The notes below the pieces were generated by a model. That model saw only the letters and a list, made by a program, of their open reading frames with translations, searched no databases and was not told the DNA's origin. A stretch of 26,407 bases of DNA, taken from positions 1 through 26,407 of IMG/VR virus record IMGVR_UViG_3300044630_001391. The stretch is one strand, 5' to 3'. Of the stretch, positions 12,034 through 20,181 are shown in pieces. Numbering within the stretch: position 1 is the stretch's first letter; each line of letters opens with the position of its first letter. A program made the position numbers and the translations under genes. This DNA comes from a virus.

Positions 12034-12378
12034 ATGAATGAGAATCAATTACAACAATCAATTTATTTATGGTATCAAAATACCTATGTCATCCACGATA
12101 AGCGCTGCATGATCCTGAGCATACCTAATGGAGGGCTAAGGGATAAGATGACAGCCATTACTATGAAGGCAACAGGGTTGTATAAGGGGGCGGCTGACCT
12201 AATGATAGTGCACAGGGGTTGGATGGGGTTTGTTGAGCTTAAGACAGAGACAGGCACACAGTCACCTCAGCAGAAAGCATTTGAGTTACATTGCAAACAG
12301 GCGGACATACCTTACCTATTAGTGCGCACCTTGGCAGAGTTTCAGGACTTAATCATGAGCTTAGATGCCAAGCGTTAA
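12034..12378 (+). CDS. VRR-NUC domain nuclease
   Basis: This 114-residue protein is a stand-alone VRR-NUC domain (PD-(D/E)XK fold). Visible motifs are SIPNGG (29-34), GLYKGAADLMIVHRG (48-62) with the catalytic Asp55, FVELKTETGTQSPQQKAF (66-83) with the E68-x-K70 pair, and the C-terminal LVRTLAEFQDLI. Phage VRR-NUC proteins are structure-selective nucleases that may resolve replication or recombination intermediates before packaging. The start follows a TATATATA run with no promoter box. The 3' end overlaps the HNH gene by 14 bases. Confidence 0.85.
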   Translation: MNENQLQQSIYLWYQNTYVIHDKRCMILSIPNGGLRDKMTAITMKATGLYKGAADLMIVHRGWMGFVELKTETGTQSPQQKAFELHCKQADIPYLLVRTLAEFQDLIMSLDAKR

Positions 12379-12667
12379 CAAACCCAAGGGCGATAAGGGA
12401 AAGCCTAAGCGTCCTTATCAAAAGGGTTCTTATGTCGAGGTCCGATACAATACAACGCGATGGCGTAACGTGCGCGAACAGGTGCTGCAGTGCAATCCGT
12501 TATGTGTTAACTGCGAATCGCTGGGCTTACTGACAGTTGCGCAGATGGTAGATCACATCGAGCCAGTGCGATTAGGTGGCGAGTTCTGGGATATGGATAA
12601 CTTACAACCGCTGTGCAATTCGTGCCATGCCTCCAAGTCCGCGCGAGAAAGGAATTTGTCCCACTAG
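12365..12667 (+). CDS. HNH endonuclease of the packaging region
   Basis: The 100-residue product has the complete classical HNH motif: CNPLCVNC (43-50), VDHIEPVRLGGEFWDMDNLQ (62-81) with the catalytic His64 and the Asn79, and LCNSCHASK (83-91). Two cysteine pairs should hold a structural zinc. HNH proteins of this size next to the small terminase are common in HK97-like phages and assist terminase-dependent cleavage of packaged DNA. The N-terminus is strongly basic (KPKGDKGKPKRPYQKG). It is the last gene before a 103-base gap that carries the late promoter. Confidence 0.9.
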   Translation: MPSVNKPKGDKGKPKRPYQKGSYVEVRYNTTRWRNVREQVLQCNPLCVNCESLGLLTVAQMVDHIEPVRLGGEFWDMDNLQPLCNSCHASKSARERNLSH

Positions 12668-12701
12668 GGGGGTAATAATCTATGAGGTACGTGCTCAAAA
12701 C

Positions 12702-12730
12702 CGCGGGTCTTATTTTCTTTCACACCCGTG
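12702..12730 (+). other. Hairpin in the gap before the small terminase gene
   Basis: CGCGGGT (12702-12708) can pair with ACCCGTG (12724-12730), including one G-U pair, around a 15-base pyrimidine-rich loop. There is no T-run after it, so it is a weak terminator candidate. Its place next to the terminase genes also allows a packaging-site role, for which there is no direct evidence. Confidence 0.3.
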
Positions 12731-12757
12731 CAAAAATAAATGTACTAAATTTTAGAC

Positions 12758-12765
12758 TATATTTG
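12758..12765 (+). promoter_or_regulatory. Promoter -7 box (TATATTTG) of the packaging/head operon
   Basis: TATATTTG ends 5 bases before ATG 12771, so the transcript would be leaderless or nearly so. No standard -33 TTTG was found. A phage-encoded or host factor may help activate it. Confidence 0.55.
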
Positions 12766-12770
12766 TAAAT

Positions 12771-13241
12771 ATGAAAGGAAGGCCACGAATACCTACCGAA
12801 ATTAAGGTAATGAAGGGAACGCTAAGCCCGAGCAGGGAATTGCTTGCCCCTATGATCGTCGAACTAAGCGAAGGGGTACCGCAACCGCCAGCGCACTTAA
12901 ACGCTTTGGGCTTTGAGTACTGGGATATCACTTGCAAGGAATTAAAAAACAATCATTTGTTAACAGGCGTTGATCTTGGATTAGTTGCCGGGTACTGCAA
13001 CGAGTTAGGACTTTATAAGAAAGCGTGCGGAATGACAGAGGCGGAGGGGGAAGTTGTGTTAAATCGTTTTGGCGATAAAGTTATTTCGCCCTGGTACGAT
13101 GTTAGAAGCCGAGCACTTAAGCAAGCTACACAAATGGGGCAACTATTTGGAGTAACGCCAAGCGCAAGGGGGAAGATTGAAACAGGCAAGAGCGCGCCAG
13201 TAAGTAAATTGGAACTTTTACAAAAATCAAAAATAGCATGA
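12771..13241 (+). CDS. terS: Terminase small subunit, P27 family
   Basis: This 156-residue protein has the P27-family pattern: a basic start (MKGRPRIPTEIKVMKGT), PQPPAHLNALGFEYWDITCK, a helical central part (VDLGLVAGYCNELGLYKKA) and SPWYDVRSRALKQATQMGQL near the C-terminus. It recognises phage DNA and recruits the large subunit to start packaging. It begins just after a TATATTTG box and is followed by a small gene (ATGA overlap) and the large terminase. Confidence 0.85.
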   Translation: MKGRPRIPTEIKVMKGTLSPSRELLAPMIVELSEGVPQPPAHLNALGFEYWDITCKELKNNHLLTGVDLGLVAGYCNELGLYKKACGMTEAEGEVVLNRFGDKVISPWYDVRSRALKQATQMGQLFGVTPSARGKIETGKSAPVSKLELLQKSKIA

Positions 13242-13453
13242 AAAAGAAAATAGAAACAACCGAGCCAGTGGAAGTAACGGCGGGAGTAACCTTTAGAGTT
13301 GAGCCAAGCGGCTTGCATTTTATCGTTAGCCGTAATCAAGGCAGCGGCTTTAAGCCATGTGGCAAGGATGGGCTTTGGAGCGATACGCCGCACCTTTACA
13401 GAAACCAATACCTTGCGCAGATAGCTTTAGATTATTTCTTTGCGAATAGCTGA
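13238..13453 (+). CDS. Small protein between the terminase genes, unknown function
   Basis: The 71-residue product (VTAGVTFRVEPSGLHFIVSR, then ending YLAQIALDYFFANS) has no motif I recognise. It looks like a small beta-rich fold with a C-terminal helix. It is coupled at both ends: ATGA with the small terminase, and a 14-base overlap with the large terminase, whose TTG start lies inside it. A packaging accessory role is suggested only by position. Confidence 0.6.
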   Translation: MKKKIETTEPVEVTAGVTFRVEPSGLHFIVSRNQGSGFKPCGKDGLWSDTPHLYRNQYLAQIALDYFFANS

Positions 13454-15062
13454 ACAGTATATTGAGGGCGTAGTGAGTGGGCGCGTAATTGTGTGCGAAC
13501 ACGTGCGCAATGCTGTTAACCGCTATCTGTCGGATCGTGCAAACGGTTGGGCGTTTAGTGAAAACTACGCTCAGCACGCTATCGACTTTATCGAACAGCT
13601 CGAGCACTCGACGGGCGACTATGCCGGCAAGCCGTTTAAGTTGGAAGGGTGGCAGGCGTTTATAGTTTGGAATCTGTTTGGCTTTCTCAATCCCGACGGC
13701 TCGCGAAGATTTACGCGGGCTTATGTTGAGGTCCCCCGAAAAAATGGCAAATCTACTTTCTCCAGTGCTGTTATGCTTTACGGCTTAATGGCCGACGGGG
13801 AAAGTGCAGCGCAAGTTTATTCGGCGGCTACAAAACTTGATCAGGCAATGATGGTATTTGCGGAGTCTGTTAGAGTTTGCCAAAATGTAGACTGGCTAGC
13901 AGAATCGTTAACCGTTAACAACAGTGTAAACAATCGGCGCATCCTTTACGGGCAATCGGTGTATAAGCCCCTCGAGTGGAACCCAAGTAAACAGGACGGA
14001 CTAAATACGCACTTTGCAGTTATTGACGAATACCACGCGCACCCTAACGATGAGCTTTATAACGTATTGCGCAACTCGATGGGAGCCAGACGGCAACCGT
14101 TGTTATTTACAATTACGACGGCGGGCTTTAATCGTGAGTCGCCGTGTTATAAACATCGCAATTACTGCGCGTCTGTTTTATCTGGGGCTATTATAGACGA
14201 TGCTTTGTTCAGCGTCATTTACACGCTAGACGAAGGCGATGATTGGACAGACTCGGCAAACTGGGCTAAGGCTAATCCTAATTGGGGCATTTCGGTTTAT
14301 CCGCGTCAGTTAGAGCAGGCGCTAACCGAGGCAAAGGAATTTGTACACAAAGAAGTTGAGTTTAAAACAAAGTTGTTAAACGTGTGGACAGATACGGCAA
14401 TGACTTGGATTAATGACAGTACTTGGATGGAATGCGCAGAGTCTCAACAGTTAGACGGTATTTGTTACGGCGGGTTGGATTTGGCGAGCACTGGGGACTT
14501 TTGCGCCTTTACTTTGTACTGGCCCGAATACTCAGCAATTAGGACTTGGTACTTTTTGCCAAGCGAGGCAGCGTATAGGCGTAAGGATGCGGCAGGGGCT
14601 TCTATTAGGCAATGGATTGCAGACGGCCAGATAATTGCAACCGATGGCAACGTAACGGATTATAATTTTATCAAAGCGCAAATATTAGATTTGGCTTTAG
14701 AGTTTGATATTAAGGATATTGCTTACGATCGTTTCAACGCTTCGCAGCTTGTAATTGATTTACAAAACGAGGGATTGCAAATGTTTCCCTTTGGTCAGGG
14801 GTTTATTTCAATGAGTAGCCCAACTAAAGAACTGGAGCGCTTAGTAAAGGACGGCAGGCTTAAACACGATGGCAACCCAGTAACGCGTTGGATGATGGGT
14901 AATGTATTACTTGCAAATGATCCTGCTGGCAATATTAAGATTAACAAAGCAAAGAGCGGCGATAAGGTCGACGGGCCTGTTAGTATTGTGATGGCTTTGG
15001 GAACTGCTATGCAAGACGCTGCCAAAGAAAAAGAAACGGACTTTTGGTTTATAAGCTTATGA
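13440..15062 (+). CDS. terL: Terminase large subunit
   Basis: This 540-residue packaging motor begins at TTG 13440. N-terminal features are typical of the HK97-type family (YIEGVVSGRVIVCEHVRNA, then FKLEGWQAFIVWNLFGF). The ATPase has a Walker A-like VPRKNGKST (98-106), Walker B FAVIDEYHAH (192-201) and motif III TITTAGF (224-230). The C-terminal nuclease begins with YGGLDLASTGDFCAFTL (343-359), with Asp347 and Asp353 as candidate metal ligands. It cuts concatemers and pumps DNA into proheads through the portal. It is read at its 5' end by coupling from the previous gene and overlaps the next by 4 bases. Confidence 0.95.
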   Translation: MRIAEQYIEGVVSGRVIVCEHVRNAVNRYLSDRANGWAFSENYAQHAIDFIEQLEHSTGDYAGKPFKLEGWQAFIVWNLFGFLNPDGSRRFTRAYVEVPRKNGKSTFSSAVMLYGLMADGESAAQVYSAATKLDQAMMVFAESVRVCQNVDWLAESLTVNNSVNNRRILYGQSVYKPLEWNPSKQDGLNTHFAVIDEYHAHPNDELYNVLRNSMGARRQPLLFTITTAGFNRESPCYKHRNYCASVLSGAIIDDALFSVIYTLDEGDDWTDSANWAKANPNWGISVYPRQLEQALTEAKEFVHKEVEFKTKLLNVWTDTAMTWINDSTWMECAESQQLDGICYGGLDLASTGDFCAFTLYWPEYSAIRTWYFLPSEAAYRRKDAAGASIRQWIADGQIIATDGNVTDYNFIKAQILDLALEFDIKDIAYDRFNASQLVIDLQNEGLQMFPFGQGFISMSSPTKELERLVKDGRLKHDGNPVTRWMMGNVLLANDPAGNIKINKAKSGDKVDGPVSIVMALGTAMQDAAKEKETDFWFISL

Positions 15063-15244
15063 GATTTGTAGATGATTTTATGAACAAGTATTATTTTAAC
15101 CTTCCTAAGTTTAGAACTTACGAGGATGCCTATAACGCAACCGAGGCCGAGTACCTGGAAAGGTACGGCGTGCCACGCTATAAAAACTACGACGTATTTC
15201 GCTCGGCCCTCAGCAGGTGGCTGGCACAGGGGCGCAATAAATAA
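15059..15244 (+). CDS. Small protein between terminase and portal, unknown function
   Basis: The 61-residue product, read from ATG 15059 (ATGA overlap with the large terminase), is rich in Tyr, Arg and Asp (MRFVDDFMNKYYFNLPKFRT, then YEDAYNATEAEYLERYGVPR). No domain is recognised. It is followed by a 44-base gap with a promoter-like element, so it ends the terminase operon. Confidence 0.6.
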   Translation: MRFVDDFMNKYYFNLPKFRTYEDAYNATEAEYLERYGVPRYKNYDVFRSALSRWLAQGRNK

Positions 15245-15246
15245 GA

Positions 15247-15283
15247 TTTGTTAACAAGGCAGAATTTAAGGAGTTGTAATTTG
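15247..15283 (+). promoter_or_regulatory. Late promoter-like element before the portal gene
   Basis: TTTGTTAACA (15247-15256), 17 bases, then TTGTAATTTG (15274-15283), five bases before ATG 15289. The same arrangement, with TTGTAATTTTG, precedes the tail gene at 26076. The -7 part is one base short of TAnnTTTG here. Confidence 0.55.
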
Positions 15284-15288
15284 CACCG

Positions 15289-16560
15289 ATGAATTTAAGA
15301 TTTTGGGAACGGAAAACAGAAAAGCGGTCAATGCTAACGCAACCCGCGGACTGGTTTGTAAATACCTTAAACAATATTTTTGGCTATCAAACCAAAAGCG
15401 GCCAAGCCGTAAATAATACAACGGCGTTAAGCATTGCATCCGTGCACGCTTGCGTTAGAGTTATTGCGGATGGGATAGCAGGCCTAGGCTTAAAGTTGTA
15501 TAAAGACGATGGGCAGAACAGAGACCAAATTATAATCCACTACGCCACAGCTTTAACTAACGAGCCGAATCCCTATCAAACTAAATACGATTTTACCAAG
15601 TACATGACGAGCCACTTGGCGCTAACTGGTAACGCTTACGCTTTTATTAATCGCGATGTGCGAAACATTGGCATCGAGTTGCACCCAATCGCGCCGCAGT
15701 ATGTAACGCCAGTAATGCAGGACGGCCTTTTATTTTACAAGGTTACACTGGCAGGATACCCGGGCATGATCCCTGCTACTGAAATGCTACACTTTAAAGG
15801 AATGTGTGGCGACAATCCGCTAGTAGGTTTAAGCCCTGTCGTATTGCACGCCGAAACTTTAGGTATTGACTTGGCAGCAATCAGCCAGAGCGCAGGAGTT
15901 TATAAAAATGGAGTATTGAAATTTTTGTTAACGTCAGACGCGCAGATAAAAATAGACCAAGCAGGGCCGTTAAAAAAATCGCTCGACGATGTTATAGACG
16001 GGGCAAGCCGTAGCGCTGTGCTTCCTAACGGAATCAAGATGGAGAAATTAAGCCTAAGCCCTGAAGAGGCACAGTACTTGGAGACCCGTAAATTTAGCAG
16101 CGAGGAAATCGCAAGAATCTTTGGAGTGCCCGCGTCAATGATTGGCGCAACCGCAGGGATTAAGTCCAGCGTCGAGCAGGAGTACCAAGATTTTTACGCG
16201 CGTACTTTGATGAGCTACGCTATTAACATCGAGCAGGAACTAGCCCGCAAGCTGTTAACAGAAAACGACAAGCTCACATATTACTTTAAATTTAATTTTA
16301 ACTCACTATTGAGGGCCTCCGCCAATGAGCGCGCAGACTATTACAATAAAGGCATTCGCGGCGGCTGGCTTTCACGTAACGAGGCGCGGGTATACGAGGA
16401 CGTTAACGCGTTTGATGGTGGCGACGAATATTTAATTGAAGCCAACTTAATGCCGTCAAGTCAAATCAACGAGTATATGGATGCGAAGATTGCAAACCTT
16501 ATGGCGACCGCAGACAAAAACAATAACCCCGAGGGCGTAAATAACCAAACAATAAATTAA
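15289..16560 (+). CDS. Portal protein, HK97 family
   Basis: This 423-residue protein has the HK97-family portal pattern: ALSIASVHACVRVIADGIAG (46-65), then GLGLKLYKDD, the NEPNPYQTKYDFTKYMTSHL region, ALTGNAYAFINRD, and a C-terminal part with SSEEIARIFGVPASMIGATA. Twelve copies form the ring at one head vertex through which DNA enters and leaves, and on which the connector assembles. The length is normal for the family. The start lies 5 bases after a promoter-like box, and the next gene begins 2 bases after the stop. Confidence 0.93.
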   Translation: MNLRFWERKTEKRSMLTQPADWFVNTLNNIFGYQTKSGQAVNNTTALSIASVHACVRVIADGIAGLGLKLYKDDGQNRDQIIIHYATALTNEPNPYQTKYDFTKYMTSHLALTGNAYAFINRDVRNIGIELHPIAPQYVTPVMQDGLLFYKVTLAGYPGMIPATEMLHFKGMCGDNPLVGLSPVVLHAETLGIDLAAISQSAGVYKNGVLKFLLTSDAQIKIDQAGPLKKSLDDVIDGASRSAVLPNGIKMEKLSLSPEEAQYLETRKFSSEEIARIFGVPASMIGATAGIKSSVEQEYQDFYARTLMSYAINIEQELARKLLTENDKLTYYFKFNFNSLLRASANERADYYNKGIRGGWLSRNEARVYEDVNAFDGGDEYLIEANLMPSSQINEYMDAKIANLMATADKNNNPEGVNNQTIN

Positions 16561-16561
16561 A

Positions 16562-17173
16562 ATGAAACAAGAAAGGCGCACATTTACGGGCACCGTCCAC
16601 ACCAGAGCAGACGGCGAAGGCATGCCAAAAGAAATTGGTGGCATCGCTGCCGTTATTAATTCAGTAACTGACCTTGGATATTTTGAAGAGGTGATAATGG
16701 CAGGGGCGTTTGACAATGCTTTGAGCAAAGATTACGATATTCGTTGTTTGTTTAATCATGAAGCCGATTTAATTTTGGGCCGCACTAAGGCAGACACTTG
16801 CAGAGTATTTGTAAATGGCGACGGCAATCTTGAATATACTTGGGTTCCAGATTACGAGAACCCTACGCATATGAGCGTTGTGCGTTCTATTATGCGCGGA
16901 GACATTACGCAAAGCTCATTTGCTTTTACAATCAAAGAGCAGAACTGGAGCGAGTCAGAAAAATACGGCACAATGGGAAAGCGTACTATTAAAGTTATTG
17001 AGGACCTTTACGATGTTAGCCCTGTAACTTATCCTGCTTACGAGGATACAGAAGCGGACGCTCGTAGCATTGCAGCCATAAGAGACCAAGAGTTAGAAAT
17101 TGAAGCCGCAAAACAAAGCCAAGTCAGCGCAGATATTTTGAAACTTGCTTTAGCTAGATATACAAACTATTAA
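16562..17173 (+). CDS. Prohead maturation protease, HK97 (U35) family
   Basis: This 203-residue protein carries the expected catalytic elements of the HK97-type serine protease: His66 in CLFNHEAD, Ser119 in GDITQSSFAF (113-122), and DVSPVTYPAYEDTEA (151-165) near the C-terminus. It removes the scaffolding delta domain from the major capsid protein during head maturation and then digests itself. The gene sits in the standard place between portal and capsid. Confidence 0.92.
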   Translation: MKQERRTFTGTVHTRADGEGMPKEIGGIAAVINSVTDLGYFEEVIMAGAFDNALSKDYDIRCLFNHEADLILGRTKADTCRVFVNGDGNLEYTWVPDYENPTHMSVVRSIMRGDITQSSFAFTIKEQNWSESEKYGTMGKRTIKVIEDLYDVSPVTYPAYEDTEADARSIAAIRDQELEIEAAKQSQVSADILKLALARYTNY

Positions 17174-17186
17174 AAAAACAAAAATC

Positions 17187-18500
17187 ATGAATAAAATTAA
17201 AGCCCTAAAAGAAGAGCGTGGACGTTTGCTAGGCGAATTGTCTACCCTACAATCTACCATCGAGCGTGAAGCACGTTCTATGGCTGACACTGAAAACAAC
17301 CGTTTGTCTGAAATCGAAGCTCGTTTGGGCGCGATCAAAGCAGAGGTTGAAACCTTAGAGAAATTGCAAAACCTTGCAGCTCAAGCCGCAGGCCACAGCG
17401 CAAGCCGTAGCGAAGAAAAAGAAAAGTCTAACATGGCTAAAGATTACAGCTTTAAGCGCGCGATGGAAATGGCTATCACTGGCCGTCGTGAAGGCGTTGA
17501 AGGCGAATTTTCTGCAATGGGTGGATCTGAATTTCAGCGCTCAGGTGTAAGCGTTTCTGCTCACTCTATCAAAATCCCTTCTGAAGTATTTACTCGTGAC
17601 ATGACTGCAACAGGCGGAACTTCTGGTTCTGAAGGTGGCGTAAACGTTCAAACTTCTGTTGGTTCTATCATTGACGTTTTGTTGCCTCGCACAGTATTGG
17701 CAGGTTTGGGCGTTCAACGTTTGAGCGGATTGGTTGGAAACTTGGATTTACCAACAGCATCAACTTTGCCAAGTGCAGGTTGGAATACTGAGAACGGCAC
17801 AGCTACTGAAAAGAGCCCTGCTTTCTCTAAAATCACTTTTTCTCCGAAGCGTTTGGCTGCCTATATTCAGGTATCTAACCAGTTAATGTTGCAATCTAGC
17901 AACTCTATCGACGGGTACGTTCGTAACTGGTTGTTAAATGCAATGGCTCAATCTTTGGAAACTGCTGCTATTAAAGGTGGTGGATCTAACGAGCCTGTAG
18001 GAATTATCGGTAACGCTAACGTTAACGTAACTTTCGCAGGTGGCGCAACTTCTAACTCTACCAACGCTAACGGAATCGCTCCAGTTTGGGCCGATGTTGT
18101 TAACTTGATGAAAGCCGTTGAGAACGCTAACGGAAACGGTGTTGCTTACTTGACTAACCCATTGGTGAAAGCTAAATTGCAAACTACTGCCCGCCAATCT
18201 TCAGGTGTTGAAGGTAACTTTATTTGGCCTTCTGGTGGTACTGATTTGAACGGTTACAATGTTCAAACAACTACCTTGGTTCCTAGCAACTTGTCTAAAG
18301 GTTCTAGCTCTACTTTGTCTGCAATGATCTTCGGAGACTTCAGCAAAATGGCTATCGCTAACTGGGGCGGTATGGAGTTGACAGTTGACCCGTATAGCGG
18401 AGCTACTGCCGGCTTGACTAACGTTGTGCTTAACGCTTATTTGGATTGCAACTTGTTGAACCCTGCAGCCTTCGCGGTTTGTAAGGACATCGTTGCCTAA
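17187..18500 (+). CDS. Major capsid protein, HK97 fold
   Basis: This 437-residue protein has an N-terminal coiled-coil delta-like domain (about 1-65, LKEERGRLLGELSTLQSTIE), probably removed by the protease next door. Then comes an HK97-type body with SVGSIIDVLLPRTVLAGLGV, FSKITFSPKRLAAYIQVSNQ and the C-terminal FGDFSKMAIANWGGMELTVD. It builds the head. Codon use differs from its neighbours (frequent CGT, TCT, GGT and AAC), as expected for the most highly expressed gene. The leader before ATG 17187 is A-rich (TTAAAAAAACAAAAATC), a feature linked to strong translation in Bacteroidota. A structured RNA region follows the stop. Confidence 0.95.
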   Translation: MNKIKALKEERGRLLGELSTLQSTIEREARSMADTENNRLSEIEARLGAIKAEVETLEKLQNLAAQAAGHSASRSEEKEKSNMAKDYSFKRAMEMAITGRREGVEGEFSAMGGSEFQRSGVSVSAHSIKIPSEVFTRDMTATGGTSGSEGGVNVQTSVGSIIDVLLPRTVLAGLGVQRLSGLVGNLDLPTASTLPSAGWNTENGTATEKSPAFSKITFSPKRLAAYIQVSNQLMLQSSNSIDGYVRNWLLNAMAQSLETAAIKGGGSNEPVGIIGNANVNVTFAGGATSNSTNANGIAPVWADVVNLMKAVENANGNGVAYLTNPLVKAKLQTTARQSSGVEGNFIWPSGGTDLNGYNVQTTTLVPSNLSKGSSSTLSAMIFGDFSKMAIANWGGMELTVDPYSGATAGLTNVVLNAYLDCNLLNPAAFAVCKDIVA

Positions 18501-18507
18501 TCACTAG

Positions 18508-18562
18508 CCCGCTCGGGGGCGTAAAAGTCCGAGTGCTGCGGGGGGTCTTGACTGCACCCCCC
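18508..18562 (+). promoter_or_regulatory. Structured RNA element after the capsid gene (possible attenuator)
   Basis: Two competing structures can form. One pairs CCCG (18508-18511) plus CTCGG (18512-18516) with CCGAG (18529-18533) plus CGGG (18539-18542). The other is a strong hairpin GGGGGGT (18540-18546) / ACCCCCC (18556-18562) with a 9-base loop. They share the G-run, so they are mutually exclusive. The second ends 9 bases before ATG 18572. There is no T-run, so RNA protection or translation control is more likely than classic termination. Confidence 0.5.
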
Positions 18563-18571
18563 ACGGGCCAA

Positions 18572-18757
18572 ATGTTAGTAAAATTTTTGATCAATCCAAC
18601 AGGCCAATTTAACCTAAGTTATAACTTGGGGGAGGTTGTAGAAATTGAAACTAAGCAAGCCGAGTTATTACTTGAGGCGGGGGCTGTCGAAGTTGTAGCT
18701 GCGCCAAAGACCAAAAAGAAACCGACAAATCCAGAGACCGAATTAGACGCCGAATAA
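18572..18757 (+). CDS. Small head-associated protein, unknown function
   Basis: Read from ATG 18572, the product has 61 residues: a small beta-rich domain (MLVKFLINPTGQFNLSYNLG, then EVVEIETKQAELLLEAGAVE) and a charged tail (KTKKKPTNPETELDAE). From memory, similar small proteins with a GEVVEL...AxxLIxAGxAE pattern follow capsid genes in many phages. They are unstudied, or possibly capsid decoration or completion proteins. A GTG at 18533 is an alternative start but lies inside the hairpin region. The end overlaps the next gene (TAATG). Confidence 0.65.
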   Translation: MLVKFLINPTGQFNLSYNLGEVVEIETKQAELLLEAGAVEVVAAPKTKKKPTNPETELDAE

Positions 18758-19416
18758 TGTTTAAATCTAGAAGATACACAGCCTTTGCCAATGTAGCAAC
18801 CGACTATTTAAGTTTGGCCGACGCTAAGCAGCATTTGCGCGTTACGGCTTCCGATGACGACAGTTATATTTCGGGTTTAATCAGTATGGCCGTTGACGCC
18901 TGCAGCAATTACTTAGGATACTCGATTAAGAAGGGAACGGCTAAATATGGCTTTGATAGCTTTACGGGCTCGCCTGCGCTAATCAATCCCGTAAACGGGC
19001 TCAATATACCTTCTGGAAATTATCTGCGCGTAAATAGCCGCGTGTTGGCTGTTAACTCTGTGAGCTATGTAAACAGCAGCCAAGCGGTGACGGCATTTGC
19101 AGGCAGTGATTGGATAGTAGCGCCTGACCCAATGGGCAACTACTCGCGAAATATCTTCATCAATACCGCGCCCGACTCAATTACTGACGATACAATTAAG
19201 TACATTATTGAAGTATCTGAGGGATTTAATCCAGTGGGAACCGCAAGCGTTGACCCCGATACTATTTTTCCAATGGCAATTAAACACGCCGCTTTGCTTT
19301 TAGTCGGTCAGTATTACGATAACAGGAATGCTGTAATAGTTGGCACTAATAATGCGCCAATGGGCCTAGGCTTTGAGTATCTTTTAGATCCTTACAAAAT
19401 CCAAATTATACTATAA
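18757..19416 (+). CDS. Head-tail connector protein, gp6-like
   Basis: This 219-residue protein begins with the gp6/phiE125 gp8-type helical core (DYLSLADAKQHLRVTASDDD, then SYISGLISMAVDACSNYLGY). A beta-rich middle follows, and a C-terminal helical part FPMAIKHAALLLVGQYYDNR that packs against the portal ring in this family. It forms the first connector ring under the portal. It is coupled at both ends by TAATG overlaps. Confidence 0.85.
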   Translation: MFKSRRYTAFANVATDYLSLADAKQHLRVTASDDDSYISGLISMAVDACSNYLGYSIKKGTAKYGFDSFTGSPALINPVNGLNIPSGNYLRVNSRVLAVNSVSYVNSSQAVTAFAGSDWIVAPDPMGNYSRNIFINTAPDSITDDTIKYIIEVSEGFNPVGTASVDPDTIFPMAIKHAALLLVGQYYDNRNAVIVGTNNAPMGLGFEYLLDPYKIQIIL

Positions 19417-19736
19417 TGCAAGCGGGATCTATGGACGTATTGGTAAGCCTGCAGAGTTATGCGGAAACCATCGACGCCAATACAGGAGAGAAATTACAGA
19501 CGTGGACCGAATACGCAACGGCTTGGGCTCAGCGCGTAGAACAGGAAAGCGGAAGCGAGCAAGTTAATGCGGACCGCAGAGAGCATAAGCAAATCGTTTA
19601 CTATACTATCCGCTATAATTCAGCGGTAAGCGTTAAGCATAGAATAGTTGACGCGGGCCTTAATCATAACATTGTTAACATTGCAAACCTAGCAAGGAAT
19701 TTATATTTGAAGCTACAAACGGAACTAACAGAGTGA
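19416..19736 (+). CDS. Head-tail joining protein (SPP1 gp16-like)
   Basis: The 106-residue product has the family pattern: SMDVLVSLQSYAETIDANTG (5-24) with WTEYATAWAQRVEQESGSE, then a beta-strand-rich region with KQIVYYTIRYNSAVSVKHRI, ending in NIANLARNLYLKLQTELTE. Proteins of this kind form the stopper ring that closes the head and joins the tail. It lies directly after the gp6-like gene and overlaps the next gene by 4 bases (GTGA). Confidence 0.85.
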   Translation: MQAGSMDVLVSLQSYAETIDANTGEKLQTWTEYATAWAQRVEQESGSEQVNADRREHKQIVYYTIRYNSAVSVKHRIVDAGLNHNIVNIANLARNLYLKLQTELTE

Positions 19737-20179
19737 GCAAAAACGTTGAAAATATTGCCGAGGTTATAGACGCCTTAAAAGCAATGGGGGTCGAAATCGA
19801 CAACCCCGAATTTCAGCGCATGCTCAAAGCTCAGGCATTACCAATAATTAGTAGTGCAAAGAACTTAGCGCCAAAAGATAGCGGAGACTTGGCGGCATCC
19901 ATCGGCTTTATCACTGGCAAGGACAAGGACAATAAGACCAAAGTGCTGATTGGATTGCGCAAAGAATATTACAACAATTACCTGGGGCCGATGTTTGAAT
20001 ACGGCACTGTTGCACGTATACAGGAAAAGACAGGCCGCTATACTGGCATCATTGAAGCGCGCCCTTTTATGCGCCCGGCATTAGATCAAAACGCGGGCAA
20101 AGTAACGGACGGAATTATAAACGGCGTGGATAAAATCCTAGCCAAATTAGCTAAAAAAAATAACTTAATATATAAATAA
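19733..20179 (+). CDS. HK97 gp10-like neck/tail-completion protein
   Basis: The 148-residue product starts at GTG 19733, overlapping the previous stop. The family features are a helical start (AEVIDALKAMGVEIDNPEFQ), KNLAPKDSGDLAASIGF (43-59), YLGPMFEYGTVARI and the C-terminal EARPFMRPALDQN. It belongs to the HK97 gp10 group, which acts in the neck or in tail completion. The position between joining protein and tail tube fits. Confidence 0.87.
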   Translation: MSKNVENIAEVIDALKAMGVEIDNPEFQRMLKAQALPIISSAKNLAPKDSGDLAASIGFITGKDKDNKTKVLIGLRKEYYNNYLGPMFEYGTVARIQEKTGRYTGIIEARPFMRPALDQNAGKVTDGIINGVDKILAKLAKKNNLIYK

Positions 20180-20181
20180 TC

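Noticed and set aside
12667-12770. Packaging (cos) site in the gap before the small terminase gene
   Set aside because: The location is right and a hairpin is present, but no cos-like sequence can be identified and the packaging mode of this phage is unknown.
18533-18571. GTG 18533 as start of the small gene after the capsid gene
   Set aside because: The extra 13 codons lie within a strong RNA hairpin region and add no conserved-looking sequence; ATG 18572 gives the usual small-domain start.
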